Part shown: in pieces, positions 55,061 through 63,976 of the stretch
How the letters are laid out: each line of letters opens with the position of its first letter
Numbering within the stretch: position 1 is the stretch's first letter
Origin: Solibacillus palustris
GTDB taxonomy: Bacteria > Bacillota > Bacilli > Bacillales_A > Planococcaceae
Assembly (NCBI RefSeq): GCF_022549215.1
Contig: NZ_JAKZFC010000006.1
Location: forward strand, 173,250 to 237,249
Direction of reading: 5' to 3'
DNA: 64,000 nucleotides
The notes under the pieces: model-generated
Told to the model about the DNA's origin: nothing
What the model saw: only the letters and a program-made list of their open reading frames with translations
Databases searched by the model: none
Program-made: the position numbers and the translations under genes

Positions 55061-56065
55061 ATGCTTCACTACACTGGCAAACGTCTACTACATTTAATTC
55101 CTGTATTATTAGGGATGACCTTTATTGTGTTCTTAATTATTCGTGCAATTCCAGGAGACCCAGCACAAGTAATTTTAGGGCAGCAAGCAACTGCTGAAGC
55201 AATTGCAGCACTTCGCCAAAAGCTAGGGTTAGACAATGCTTGGTATGTGCAGTACTTCGATTATTTAAAAGGGGTATTTACGGGAGATTTAGGCGAATCG
55301 TTACGTACACGTCAGCCTATTATTTCGGAAGTGTGGCCGTATTTAGCTGCTACATTTGAGTTAGCATTTTTTGCGATTATAATTGCAGTTATTTTAGGTG
55401 TAAATGCAGGAATTATTTCTGCTTGGTTTCAGAATTCGTGGTTCGATTATTTAGCAATGGTGATTGCGTTAATTGGCGTTTCAATGCCGATTTTTTGGTT
55501 AGGTTTAATGGAACAATGGATTTTTAGTATTAATTTAGGGTGGTTGCCAACATCCGGACGGGAAAATGTACGGGATCCAATTACGGCGATTACGCATTTT
55601 TACTTAATAGATACGTTGTTGCAAGGTCGCTTTGATCAATTTATCGTTGTGTTAAAGCATTTATTATTACCGGGCATTGCACTTGCGACGATTCCGACGG
55701 CGATTATTGCGCGTATGACACGTGCTTCGATGCTTGAAGTCATGCGTTCTGATTTTGTACGTACAGCACGTGCAAAAGGACAAAAAATGTTTATCGTTAT
55801 CTATAAGCACGCATTGAAAAATGCATTGATCCCAGTGCTGACGGTTGTTGGTTTACAAACCGGTCTGCTGTTAGGTGGTGCGATATTAACAGAAACGATT
55901 TTTAGTTGGCCAGGTATTGGACGTTATATTTATGAGGCGATTGGGTTCCGTGATTATCCAGTTATTCAATCGGGCATTTTAATTGTCGCCTTTTTGTTCG
56001 TCATGATTAATTTAATAGTGGATATTCTTTATACCGTGATTGATTCGCGAATTAAATACAACTAG
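55061..56065 (+). CDS. Peptide ABC transporter permease (DppB/OppB)
   Basis: A 334-residue permease with six helices and the family motifs RAIPGDPAQVILGQQAT after helix 1, EVMRSDFVRTARAKGQ as the EAA loop, and GIGRYIYEAI near the end. ATG 55061 follows AAAGGGGTGAAGAAT; GTG 55052 lies inside that site. A 26-base overlap in the open frames links it to the next permease. Confidence 0.94.
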   Translation: MLHYTGKRLLHLIPVLLGMTFIVFLIIRAIPGDPAQVILGQQATAEAIAALRQKLGLDNAWYVQYFDYLKGVFTGDLGESLRTRQPIISEVWPYLAATFELAFFAIIIAVILGVNAGIISAWFQNSWFDYLAMVIALIGVSMPIFWLGLMEQWIFSINLGWLPTSGRENVRDPITAITHFYLIDTLLQGRFDQFIVVLKHLLLPGIALATIPTAIIARMTRASMLEVMRSDFVRTARAKGQKMFIVIYKHALKNALIPVLTVVGLQTGLLLGGAILTETIFSWPGIGRYIYEAIGFRDYPVIQSGILIVAFLFVMINLIVDILYTVIDSRIKYN

Positions 56066-56081
56066 GAAGGAGGCGCAACAT

Positions 56082-56975
56082 ATGACTGAAATTGTTTCAA
56101 AACAGCTACAAGCTATTGAGCAACAAGAAAAAGTAATTGGCCCTTGGCGTGAAGCATGGTTAAGCTTTAAAAAGAGTAAATCGGCGTTAGTAGGAAGTGC
56201 AATTGTACTGTTCTTTGTGCTAATTGCAATTTTAGGACCGTTTTTTGCACCACAAGGCATTAATGATCAAAACTTAAGTCTTCGTTTGCAGCCTCCATCT
56301 GCAGAGTTTTGGTTTGGTACAGATGAGTTAGGGCGTGATATTTTTTCGCGTATTATACATGGTGCTCGAATTTCATTAACGGTTGGTTTAGCAGCTGTGC
56401 TGATTTCGGCTGGTGCGGGGAGCTTTTTGGGAATTATTGCAGGTTATTATGGGCGTTGGATTGATACAATCATTTCAAGAATTTTTGATATTATGTTGGC
56501 ATTCCCAAGCATATTATTAGCGATTGCAGTTGTATCTATTTTGGGGCCCTCGTTGCAAAATGCCCTTATTGCGATTGCCATTATCAATATTCCGAGCTTT
56601 GGTCGCCTCATTCGTTCACGTGTGCTGAGTATTAAAGAAGAGGAGTATATTCATGCGGCGAGAGCAATAGGCATGAAAAATTCGCGTATTTTATGGAAGC
56701 ATATTTTACCGAATTCAATGACACCAGTAATTGTACAAGGAACTTTAGCGATTGCCACAGCAATTATCGAAGCGGCTGCACTTGGATTTTTAGGACTTGG
56801 AGCAGAGCCCCCCCAACCGGAATGGGGTAAAATGCTGGCAGATGCGCGAATGTTTTTATTAAATGCGCCGTGGGCAATGATTTTCCCAGGTTTATCGATT
56901 ATGTTAACAGTAATTGGCTTTAACTTAATGGGTGACGGACTACGTGATGCGCTCGATCCAAAAATGAAAAGTTAG
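56082..56975 (+). CDS. Peptide ABC transporter permease (DppC/OppC)
   Basis: A 297-residue permease with an extended N-terminal part (WREAWLSFKKSKSALVG), then GTDELGRDIFSRIIHGARIS, the EAA loop EEYIHAARAIGMKNSRI and the final GFNLMGDGLRDALDPKMK, as in all DppC/OppC proteins. ATG 56082 follows GAAGGAGGCGCAACAT; the longer frame starts inside the previous gene. Confidence 0.94.
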   Translation: MTEIVSKQLQAIEQQEKVIGPWREAWLSFKKSKSALVGSAIVLFFVLIAILGPFFAPQGINDQNLSLRLQPPSAEFWFGTDELGRDIFSRIIHGARISLTVGLAAVLISAGAGSFLGIIAGYYGRWIDTIISRIFDIMLAFPSILLAIAVVSILGPSLQNALIAIAIINIPSFGRLIRSRVLSIKEEEYIHAARAIGMKNSRILWKHILPNSMTPVIVQGTLAIATAIIEAAALGFLGLGAEPPQPEWGKMLADARMFLLNAPWAMIFPGLSIMLTVIGFNLMGDGLRDALDPKMKS

Positions 56976-56980
56976 AAGGC

Positions 56981-57172
56981 AAGGAAAAGTCCGAGAAGTA
57001 CTTCTCGGACTTTTCCTTTGCGCCGAGGATGGAGGCCAGCACGATGCTGGTCATGAATGCGTTGTCACACGATGTGACGGTTTTAGCATTCGTTCATATT
57101 GCGACCACCGCAGAAGCACCGCCTTAAGCGGATAATAATACATGGGGAACAAATTGTCCTAAAAGGTGTATC
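56981..57172 (+). repeat. A-type structured intergenic repeat, copy A3
   Basis: The opening hairpin is a perfect 18-bp stem (AAGGAAAAGTCCGAGAAG) at 56981-57018, which also ends the peptide operon. The core (57034-57091) is GGCCAGC-ACGAT-GCTGGTC, then GAATGC-GTTG-[TCACA-CGA-TGTGA]-C-GGTTTTA-GCATTC. The tail CCGCAGAAGCACCGCCTTAA follows. It runs straight into copy A4. Confidence 0.78.
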
Positions 57173-57300
57173 GTCTCGGACTTTTCCTTTGCGCCGAGGA
57201 TGGAGGCTAGCACGAAGCTGTTCATGAATGCGTTGTCCCAGGACGTTCTGTTATTAGCATTTGTTCTTTACTAACGCCCCCGCAGAAGAGCGCTTTAAAA
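57173..57300 (+). repeat. A-type structured repeat, degenerate tandem copy A4
   Basis: It begins TCTCGGACTTTTCCTTTGCG, the right arm of the A3 opening hairpin, without a left arm. The core (57205-57262) keeps GGCTAGC-ACGAA but pairs poorly (GCTGTTC), and the inner stem is damaged (TCCCAGGACGTTCTG). It looks like a partial duplication of the A3 unit, now decaying. Confidence 0.65.
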
Positions 57301-57313
57301 AATATGACGAAGA

Positions 57314-57354
57314 AGGGGTGTGCTAGAAGTCAATTAGACATTCGGCACACCCCT
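57314..57354. terminator. Hairpin at the end of the ygaE-like gene
   Basis: AGGGGTGTGC pairs with GCACACCCCT across a 21-base loop just downstream of the minus-strand gene. T residues after it on that strand are few. Confidence 0.5.
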
Positions 57355-57361
57355 ATCTCCT

Positions 57362-58456
57362 TTAATAGAAATCAGATTCTAAATCTAAATTTTTCTCTTC
57401 ACTATGATAGCTACGATACGAAACAATTAACGTATCTAAATGTTCTAAGTTTTCCTCGTAATCTAAAATCCGCGATAAAATATACAGTAAGTGATAGCTT
57501 GAAAATTGCTCATCATCTGTTGCTTCTTCTTGAGCAGTTACAATTTGCTTAATGAACTGCTCCATTAATTCGCTGCCCTGTAAATACTCCTCGTGACGAG
57601 TCCACTTTGAATGCTCGGGTCTTAGTTTACCCGTGTATTTTAACAGCAGCTGTTCGTGGTACGTTAACAGAAAGTCCAAACGTTCTTGAATAATAATTTG
57701 AAATTGTACTGGTAAATTACCAAGCTCGTTTTCATGCTTATGCAGGCGCATAAGGAGCTCTAGGCTTTTCTTAGTTGTGATTAACATTTGACGATATATA
57801 ACAAGTTTACGCGCTTTTACATATTTTATATTTTTAAAATAGCTACGTTCCTCTTTGAAAAAATCGTACATCGTATCCAGTTCATTTAAACGAGATTGCA
57901 ATTTTGTAATCGTTATTTTTGTCGAAGTATGCTCACTTGCCTGACGTACTGCAAGACGAGTCCAACGAATAATATCATCTTGCACCACGTTGATTTTTTT
58001 GAATAATTTGATTTCATATTTCGGTGGTAAAAATACTAAGTTCACGATAAATGCTGCAAATACTCCAAGCATGACTGTACCAAATCGAATAAACCCGAAT
58101 GTTAAAAAGTCATCACCTGGCACTTCCATAATGGCAATTACTGTTACAAGCGCAAGCGAAATGGATTTTTCAAGCTTTAATTTCATCATAATACCAAGTA
58201 CGATAATGGCGGCAATCCCGACTGCAACAATATGATGGCCAAATATTAAACCGAAAATAACAGCAACCGTTGCGCCAATTAAGTTCGCCTGTACTTGTTC
58301 AATAATAGTAAGATAAGAACGGTAAATGGAAGGTTGAATGGCAAAAACAGCGGCAATGCCTGCGAATACAGGTGACGGCACGTTTAAAAGCTCAGCTAGA
58401 AATAGCGCAAAAACAATGGCCACACCGGTTTTTAATACACGTGCGCCTAGTTTCAT
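57362..58456 (-). CDS. ArAE/FUSC-like membrane protein (YgaE, DUF939)
   Basis: A 364-residue protein with about six N-terminal helices (residues 8-140, for example SPVFAGIAAVFAIQPSIYRS) and a long helical cytoplasmic part (150-364). It resembles aromatic-acid exporter-like proteins such as B. subtilis YgaE. The substrate is unknown. The start follows GAGGAGAGGGGGGAAACTTTT. It lies next to hemL as in B. subtilis. Confidence 0.85.
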   Translation of the reverse strand: MKLGARVLKTGVAIVFALFLAELLNVPSPVFAGIAAVFAIQPSIYRSYLTIIEQVQANLIGATVAVIFGLIFGHHIVAVGIAAIIVLGIMMKLKLEKSISLALVTVIAIMEVPGDDFLTFGFIRFGTVMLGVFAAFIVNLVFLPPKYEIKLFKKINVVQDDIIRWTRLAVRQASEHTSTKITITKLQSRLNELDTMYDFFKEERSYFKNIKYVKARKLVIYRQMLITTKKSLELLMRLHKHENELGNLPVQFQIIIQERLDFLLTYHEQLLLKYTGKLRPEHSKWTRHEEYLQGSELMEQFIKQIVTAQEEATDDEQFSSYHLLYILSRILDYEENLEHLDTLIVSYRSYHSEEKNLDLESDFY

Positions 58457-58483
58457 AAAAGTTTCCCCCCTCTCCTCAATTAT

Positions 58484-58530
58484 GCAATAAAGCCACTATA
58501 AATGGTAATCCCATTATAGCGGCTTTTAGC
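58484..58530 (-). terminator. Hairpin between hemL and the ygaE-like gene
   Basis: AAAGCC-CTATAA pairs with TTATAG-GGCTTT with an inner ATGG/CCAT pairing. It may end hemL transcription. From 58560 to 58665 the DNA resembles a worn B-type element (CAATTAC...TAATTGA, ATTCAGC). Confidence 0.5.
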
Positions 58531-58672
58531 AATTTTAAAAGTACTTATTTTGCTTCTAAACAAGTCCTCCATTTCTAAAAATGGGGGAAAGTGCCCAAGA
58601 AAGTCATTCATTCAGCGGGGGGCAACCCAGGTAATCTGGAATCAATTACACCGGAGTCTAATTGATATTAGA

Positions 58673-59959
58673 TTATAATTTAGAAAACGCATAATCAACG
58701 GCTTTTAATGTTTCTTCTACGTCTGCTTCGGTATGTTCTGTCGTTAAGAACCAAGCCTCGTATTTAGAAGGGGCTAAGTTAATACCTTGAGAAACCAATA
58801 ATTTAAAGAAGCGACCAAATGTTTCACCGTCTGTATTTTCAGCTTGTTCGTAGTTTTCTACTTTTTCGTCTGTGAAGTAAACAGCAAATGCACCTTTTAG
58901 GCGGTTTAAAGTAATCGTCACACCATGCTTTTTCGCAGATGCTAATATACCTTGCTCTAATAAAGCACCTAATCGATCCATTTCATCGTAAATGCCAGGT
59001 TGTTTTAACACTTCAAGACAGGCAATCCCAGCTTGCATACTTGCAGGGTTACCAGCCATTGTACCTGCTTGGTAAGCTGGTCCAAGTGGCGCAACCGTGT
59101 CCATAACTTCTTTGCGACCACCATAAGCACCGATTGGTAAACCGCCACCGATTACTTTCCCCATGGCTACTAAGTCTGGTGTTAAACCTAGCATTGTATG
59201 TGCGGCACCGTAGTGGAAACGGAATGCTGTAATGACCTCATCATGAATTGTTAAGAAGCCTTTTTCTTTTGCTACTGCATGTACGTGCTCTAAGAAACCA
59301 GGATTTGGCTCAACAATACCGAAGTTTCCAACGATTGGCTCGATTAAAATTCCAGCTAATTGATCACCCCAAACCGTTACGGCTTCGTCAAATGCTTCCA
59401 CATTGTTAAATGGCACCGTTATAACTTCAGTTGCTACTGAAGTAGGTACACCTGCAGAGTCAGGTGTGCCAAGCGTTGCAGGACCAGAACCAGCCGCTAC
59501 TAATACTTGGTCAAAGTGGCCGTGATAGCATCCAGCGAATTTCATGATTTTTGTGCGACCCGTAAAGGCACGTGCTACACGTACACAAGTCATTACTGCT
59601 TCAGTACCAGAGTTATTGAAGCGTACTTTATCCAATGTAGGAATTGCTTCTTTTAACATTTTGGCAAATGTAATTTCATGCTCCGTTGGTGTACCGAATA
59701 ATACACCAGTTTCAGCCGCGTGTGCAATTGCTTTTGCAATATGTGGGTGACCATGACCCGTTACGATTGGGCCGTATGCTGCTAAATAGTCAATATAGCG
59801 GTTACCATCTACGTCCCAGAAGTAAGCACCTTTACCACGTGCCATAACGACAGGAGCGCCACCGCCTACCGCTTTATAAGAGCGTGATGGGCTATTTACA
59901 CCACCAACAATATGTTGTAGTGCTTCTTCGTGCAGTTGTTCAGATTTTGTATGATTCAT
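58673..59959 (-). CDS. hemL: Glutamate-1-semialdehyde 2,1-aminomutase
   Basis: The 428-residue PLP enzyme makes 5-aminolevulinate for haem. It has [20 protein letters not shown] at the N-terminus, [20 protein letters not shown], the DEVITAFR turn and the PLP lysine in [17 protein letters not shown]. Bacilli often have two copies (HemL and GsaB); this one sits in the GsaB position next to bcp and perR. The start follows GGAGGAATAAATA. Confidence 0.95.
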   Translation of the reverse strand: MNHTKSEQLHEEALQHIVGGVNSPSRSYKAVGGGAPVVMARGKGAYFWDVDGNRYIDYLAAYGPIVTGHGHPHIAKAIAHAAETGVLFGTPTEHEITFAKMLKEAIPTLDKVRFNNSGTEAVMTCVRVARAFTGRTKIMKFAGCYHGHFDQVLVAAGSGPATLGTPDSAGVPTSVATEVITVPFNNVEAFDEAVTVWGDQLAGILIEPIVGNFGIVEPNPGFLEHVHAVAKEKGFLTIHDEVITAFRFHYGAAHTMLGLTPDLVAMGKVIGGGLPIGAYGGRKEVMDTVAPLGPAYQAGTMAGNPASMQAGIACLEVLKQPGIYDEMDRLGALLEQGILASAKKHGVTITLNRLKGAFAVYFTDEKVENYEQAENTDGETFGRFFKLLVSQGINLAPSKYEAWFLTTEHTEADVEETLKAVDYAFSKL

Positions 59960-60092
59960 TATTTATTCCTCCAAATATGGTTACATTAAAAGATTCTCTT
60001 CTATTGTAGTATGTAATAGTGTTCTACGCCAAAGAATTTGAAACAACGGGCATTGTTTTGTACGATAGAAGAAAATTTGGAGGGAATTGCAT

Positions 60093-60560
60093 ATGACGTT
60101 AGAAAATTTACAAGCACCAAACTTTACATTACAAAATGAAAATGGAGAGCAGGTAAGCTTACAAGATTATCAAGGTAAAAACGTAATCTTATACTTTTAC
60201 CCGAAAGATTTAACGCCGGGCTGTACAACACAGGCTTGCGATTTCCGTGATCGCTATGAGGATTTTTCGGATTTGAATGCGATTATTTTAGGGGTGAGCT
60301 TGGATAATGCCGCGAAGCACACGAGATTTATCGAAAAGCATGGACTGCCGTTTTCATTGTTAGTAGACCATGACCATAAAGTAGCAGAAGCGTATGGTGT
60401 GTGGACATTGAAGAAAAATTTCGGCAAGGAATATATGGGGATTGAGCGTTCGACATTTTTAATTAACAAACAAGGAATTGTTGAAAAGGAATGGCGCAAA
60501 GTACGTGTCAAAAACCATATTGAAGATGTGTTAAACTATTTAAAAACAGGCATAAATTAA
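60093..60560 (+). CDS. bcp: Thiol peroxidase Bcp (peroxiredoxin Q, YgaF)
   Basis: A 155-residue peroxiredoxin with the peroxidatic C44 and resolving C49 (YPKDLTPGCTTQACDFRD). It reduces peroxides using thioredoxin. ATG 60093 follows TTGGAGGGAATTGCAT. It diverges from hemL. The next gene begins 24 bases later and probably shares its transcript. Confidence 0.95.
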   Translation: MTLENLQAPNFTLQNENGEQVSLQDYQGKNVILYFYPKDLTPGCTTQACDFRDRYEDFSDLNAIILGVSLDNAAKHTRFIEKHGLPFSLLVDHDHKVAEAYGVWTLKKNFGKEYMGIERSTFLINKQGIVEKEWRKVRVKNHIEDVLNYLKTGIN

Positions 60561-60584
60561 TTGTGCATACAAAGGGGAGTCATT

Positions 60585-61532
60585 ATGGTAAACGTTTATT
60601 TTACATTTGAACCGCGCGAAGATTTAAGAAAACCACTTATCACAGAATTTCCGCAAGTGGATTTTGTATTCGACTCGAAGCTAGATACAGAAAAGCTAAG
60701 AGCGGCAGAAATTTTGGTTACTTATGGTGAAGATTTAAAGGCCGAGCATTTACAATATGCCGACAAACTACAATGGATATTTATTGCATCAGCAGGAATT
60801 GAAAAAATGCCAGCCGAGGCGATTGCATCGAGGGATATTTTCGTATCAAATGTGCGCGGTATACATAAAAAACCAATGACCGAGTCGATCCTAGCGCATA
60901 TTTTGGCATACAAACGTGCATTGCCATTCGTTTATGAGCAACAGAAAAAGCACGAATGGAACAAAAAAGCGCGTTTATCGGAGTTGAATGGGAGTACTGC
61001 ACTTATTATCGGACCGGGTGCTATTGGTAGCGAAATAGGGCGTATTTTACAAGCGTTTGATGTCTATACGATTGGCTGTAACCGTTCGGGCGAGCAAGCA
61101 TCATTCATGAATGAGACGCATAAACTAGATGTATTAAAGGATCAACTACCAAAAGCGGATATCGTTATTTCAATGCTCCCATCTACAGCAGAAACCAAAC
61201 ATTTATTGACACGTGAGCATTTTGAAATAATGAAGGATTCAGCGCTGTTCATGAATTTCGGTCGTGGGGATTTAGTGAAAACAGATACGCTTGTTGAGGT
61301 GCTAACGGAGAAATTGATTGCCCATGCGGTACTAGATGTTTATGAAATCGAACCGTTACCTGCAGAAAGTCCACTATGGGAGATGGAAAATGTTACATTA
61401 TCACCACACTTTTCAAGCCATTCTTCACGCTATGTAGAACGTAGCTTAGATATTTTTAAGCCAAGTTTACATAAGTGGTTAGCTGGTGACCGTGATTTAG
61501 AAAACAAAATGGTTATTTTACGAGGCTACTAA
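60585..61532 (+). CDS. D-2-hydroxyacid dehydrogenase family protein
   Basis: A 315-residue NAD(P)-dependent enzyme with the Rossmann motif GPGAIGSEIGRIL, the catalytic-region MLPSTAETKHLL and NFGRGDLV, and the histidine in LSPHFSSHSS. The reaction is reduction of a 2-keto acid; the substrate is not clear. ATG 60585 follows AAAGGGGAGTCATT. Confidence 0.9.
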   Translation: MVNVYFTFEPREDLRKPLITEFPQVDFVFDSKLDTEKLRAAEILVTYGEDLKAEHLQYADKLQWIFIASAGIEKMPAEAIASRDIFVSNVRGIHKKPMTESILAHILAYKRALPFVYEQQKKHEWNKKARLSELNGSTALIIGPGAIGSEIGRILQAFDVYTIGCNRSGEQASFMNETHKLDVLKDQLPKADIVISMLPSTAETKHLLTREHFEIMKDSALFMNFGRGDLVKTDTLVEVLTEKLIAHAVLDVYEIEPLPAESPLWEMENVTLSPHFSSHSSRYVERSLDIFKPSLHKWLAGDRDLENKMVILRGY

Positions 61533-61585
61533 TTGAGAATGACTACTGCGAAAAATAAAGCTTTGCGATTGTCGTTTTCAATTAG
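61529..61585 (+). terminator. Terminator-like hairpin after the dehydrogenase gene
   Basis: CTAATTGA-...-GCGAAA pairs with TTTGCGA-...-TCAATTAG, beginning within the stop codon. The T tract is short. Confidence 0.45.
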
Positions 61586-61629
61586 TTAAATCAAAAATAG
61601 ACTTTTACTCTGATTGGAGTAAGCAATTG

Positions 61630-61676
61630 TTGACAAGCTGTTGATAAATTCGCTACACTATTTATAACAATTATAA
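61630..61676 (+). promoter_or_regulatory. perR promoter with PerR-box
   Basis: TTGACA (61630-61635), 18 bases, TACACT (61654-61659). The PerR-box TTATAAC-A-ATTATAA (61662-61676) matches the 7-1-7 consensus at 13 of 14 positions and lies over the start of transcription. It would give negative autoregulation. Confidence 0.65.
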
Positions 61677-61709
61677 ATTAATAATATGTATGAAAAGAGG
61701 TGCATGACG

Positions 61710-62156
61710 ATGTCTGAAATGCATTTAAAAGATGCGCTAGACACGTTAAAGACTACTGGTGTACGAATTACTCCTCAGCGTCATGCGATTTTAGAATATT
61801 TAATTCAAAGTATGATTCACCCTACAGCTGATGATATTTACAAAGCGCTATGTGATAAGTTTCCAAATATGAGCGTAGCGACAGTATATAACAACCTACG
61901 TGTTTTCCGTGAAGTTGGCTTAGTGAAAGAACTTACCTATGGGGATGCAGCAAGCCGTTTTGATTTTGTAACAGGTGATCACTATCATATGATTTGTGAA
62001 TGCTGTGGTAAAATTGTCGATTTTCACTATCCTGGTTTAAATGAAGTTGAGCAGTTTGCTTCACAAGTAACAGGTTTTGAAGTTAATTCGCATCGCTTAG
62101 AGGTATATGGTACATGTCCTGACTGTCTTACAGCAGGTGCAAAGAAAGTTGAATAA
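61710..62156 (+). CDS. perR: Peroxide-sensing repressor PerR (Fur family)
   Basis: A 148-residue regulator. With ATG 61710 the residues line up with B. subtilis PerR: H37, D85 (SRFDF), H91 and H93 (HYH), D104, and zinc cysteines C96 and C99 with a second CPDC pair. D85 rather than glutamate marks PerR instead of Fur. The ribosome site is AGAGGTG with 9 bases to 61710; the ATGs at 61686 and 61704 fit poorly. It represses peroxide and iron-efflux genes. Confidence 0.96.
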   Translation: MSEMHLKDALDTLKTTGVRITPQRHAILEYLIQSMIHPTADDIYKALCDKFPNMSVATVYNNLRVFREVGLVKELTYGDAASRFDFVTGDHYHMICECCGKIVDFHYPGLNEVEQFASQVTGFEVNSHRLEVYGTCPDCLTAGAKKVE

Positions 62157-62165
62157 TATACGCAG

Positions 62166-62200
62166 AACCCTAGCAGCTAAGTTAGTTACTAGGGTTTTTT
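62166..62200 (+). terminator. Terminator of perR
   Basis: AACCCTAG pairs with CTAGGGTT, followed by T; the loop can form a smaller inner stem. Confidence 0.8.
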
Positions 62201-62244
62201 GGTGAGGAAAAAGTGCATTCATCAAATGGAATGCACTTTAGTCG

Positions 62245-62586
62245 TTATCTTTTATTGTATGCTTGATCGAATTCCTTACCTTCTAATGTAGGGTCAAGTG
62301 TCAACGTTTCATTGCAGTACATGCAAATATCAACGCGTCCTAAGACCTTTGTCCACTTACCACATCCAGGACACACAACTTGTACAGCTTTGGTGGATAG
62401 TAAACCAATCCAAAGATAAACAACCGTACTACCAATAATACAAATAAGCCCAAGCGAGATGAAGATTAATACTAAAATTGGATTGTTTTTAAAGAAAATC
62501 GCACCATACATAACAACGAAGCCTATGAAAACAAGAGATAATGCAAAGGAACGGATTTTATTAATTTTACTATTATATTTTTTCAT
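62245..62586 (-). CDS. ygzB: YgzB-family (UPF0295) membrane protein
   Basis: A 113-residue protein with two helices (about residues 12-32 and 38-63) and a cytoplasmic zinc-ribbon-like tail [20 protein letters not shown] with two CxxC pairs. The function is unknown. Position beside perR matches B. subtilis. It starts behind AGGAGGCACACGAA. Confidence 0.9.
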   Translation of the reverse strand: MKKYNSKINKIRSFALSLVFIGFVVMYGAIFFKNNPILVLIFISLGLICIIGSTVVYLWIGLLSTKAVQVVCPGCGKWTKVLGRVDICMYCNETLTLDPTLEGKEFDQAYNKR

Positions 62587-62891
62587 TTCGTGTGCCTCCT
62601 AATCTAAAATATACTATAACATATATTGGATTAAAATTTGTAGATGTGAAAAAATTTGGATAATCCATTGATGCACCGTTTTTTATTGAGTACCATTATA
62701 AAAAAGGATTTGAATTATTAACGTCGAACTCAATAATAAATAAGTTCAAAAGTCATAATGGATGTTTTTTTAATATTGGTATTCATTGAATTAACAAAAA
62801 TAAGACGCAATGGACTAGTTAATTTGCCTTAGAGCATTTACAATAACTAATAAACAATTTCGAAGTAGCGCAATTTATAGGGGGATTTGAT
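62587..62891. other. 305-base AT-rich spacer between ygzB and ygxA
   Basis: It should contain the two divergent promoters. I see no gene, strong hairpin or known regulatory site in it. Confidence 0.5.
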
Positions 62892-63785
62892 ATGGAACAT
62901 ATTTTAAGACCGATTTATCAAGAGCGTGCGAGTCAGCCTGATACTTTGGGGGTCATTTTGATTAATAAGCGTGAAGGCGCTGAAAATATGACCGATACAT
63001 TCGATGCTGTTCTTCTTATAATAGTAAAAGAAAGTGATACACCAATTTATTCTAAGCATTATTCATACGGTGATGCAAAAATGGTGATGCATATTATTAC
63101 AGAAGAACGTTTACGTAAATGGATTTTCATTGGTTCGAACCGTCGTTTAGTAGACTGGCTATTTCATGGTAAAATTATGTTTGATCGCAATGAGTTTTTG
63201 TTCAAGCTTCGTTCAGAGATGCAAGAGTTCCCGTTTTTTGGGCGTAAGTTAAAAACAGGTATTCAATTTGCTAAACTAATTCGCCGTTATCAAGAGGGGG
63301 AAGAGCTATTTGAAGATGGTCATTATTTAGATGCTTATAATCATGTTGTAGCATTATTGCATCATTTAGGCAGACTTTCTATTATTGATAGCGGTCATTA
63401 CCCAGAAGTGACGGTATGGGCACAAGTAAAACGCAACGATCCAGCTATTTATAAATTATATGAAGAGTTAATTTTGAGTAATGAAAGCTTAGAAAAACGT
63501 TTAGAGCTGCTATTTTTAGCAGGTGAATTTTTAATTAATTCAAGAACGAATGATGGTGCACAGCATATTTTAGAAATGATGCTAACTCAGCCATCTTGGA
63601 CAATTCAAGAGCTACATGATCAGCCAGAGTTAAGCTACTACTCAACGGATTTAGAAGTGTTTGTTGAATATTTAATTGAACGAGGGTTAATTATGGTTGA
63701 AGAAGTAATTGCGAAAAATGAGGCAATCTTCCATCGTAATTATTACGTTGACCCACAGTTTGTTGAAAGAGAATATGGATTATAA
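62892..63785 (+). CDS. ygxA: Nucleotidyltransferase-like protein YgxA
   Basis: A 297-residue protein with the N-terminal segment FDAVLLIIVKESDTPIYSKH and helical C-terminal part. It matches YgxA, which in B. subtilis lies directly before an rRNA operon. The true activity is unknown. The ribosome site TATAGGGGGATTTGAT precedes the ATG. A terminator and two rRNA-type promoters follow. Confidence 0.85.
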   Translation: MEHILRPIYQERASQPDTLGVILINKREGAENMTDTFDAVLLIIVKESDTPIYSKHYSYGDAKMVMHIITEERLRKWIFIGSNRRLVDWLFHGKIMFDRNEFLFKLRSEMQEFPFFGRKLKTGIQFAKLIRRYQEGEELFEDGHYLDAYNHVVALLHHLGRLSIIDSGHYPEVTVWAQVKRNDPAIYKLYEELILSNESLEKRLELLFLAGEFLINSRTNDGAQHILEMMLTQPSWTIQELHDQPELSYYSTDLEVFVEYLIERGLIMVEEVIAKNEAIFHRNYYVDPQFVEREYGL

Positions 63786-63791
63786 TGATAG

Positions 63792-63820
63792 TTTTCAGAG
63801 CGTCTAATACGCTCTGAAAA
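63792..63820 (+). terminator. Terminator of ygxA
   Basis: TTTTCAGAGCG pairs with CGCTCTGAAAA across 7 bases, then AAAC and T-rich DNA. Confidence 0.8.
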
Positions 63821-63837
63821 AAACTTTTTAAAAAGTA

Positions 63838-63867
63838 TTGACGAATTGAGTAAAAGTATTGTATTAT
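63838..63867 (+). promoter_or_regulatory. rRNA-type promoter P1
   Basis: TTGACG (63838-63843), 18 bases, TATTAT (63862-63867), preceded by an A/T-rich block AAAAAAACTTTTTAAAAAGT that can act as an UP element. GTCGCTAAGACG follows the -10. Confidence 0.7.
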
Positions 63868-63947
63868 ATTAAATGTCGCTAAGACGTACTCGAAAAAACA
63901 ACAAAATTCGCTTTTGAAACTGCTCGAAAAACTTTTTTAAAAAGTGA

Positions 63948-63976
63948 TTGACAGTGAAAGATAGAAATGTTAAATT
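63948..63976 (+). promoter_or_regulatory. rRNA-type promoter P2
   Basis: TTGACA (63948-63953), 17 bases, TAAATT (63971-63976), preceded by AACTTTTTTAAAAAGTGA, almost the same block as at P1. GTCGCTAAAACGAC follows. Tandem promoters with repeated flanks are typical of rrn operons, which fits ygxA upstream. Confidence 0.75.

Noticed and set aside
54991..55197. 68-codon frame between the lipoprotein and permease genes
   Set aside because: It runs over a hairpin and out of frame into the permease gene, which has the better start.
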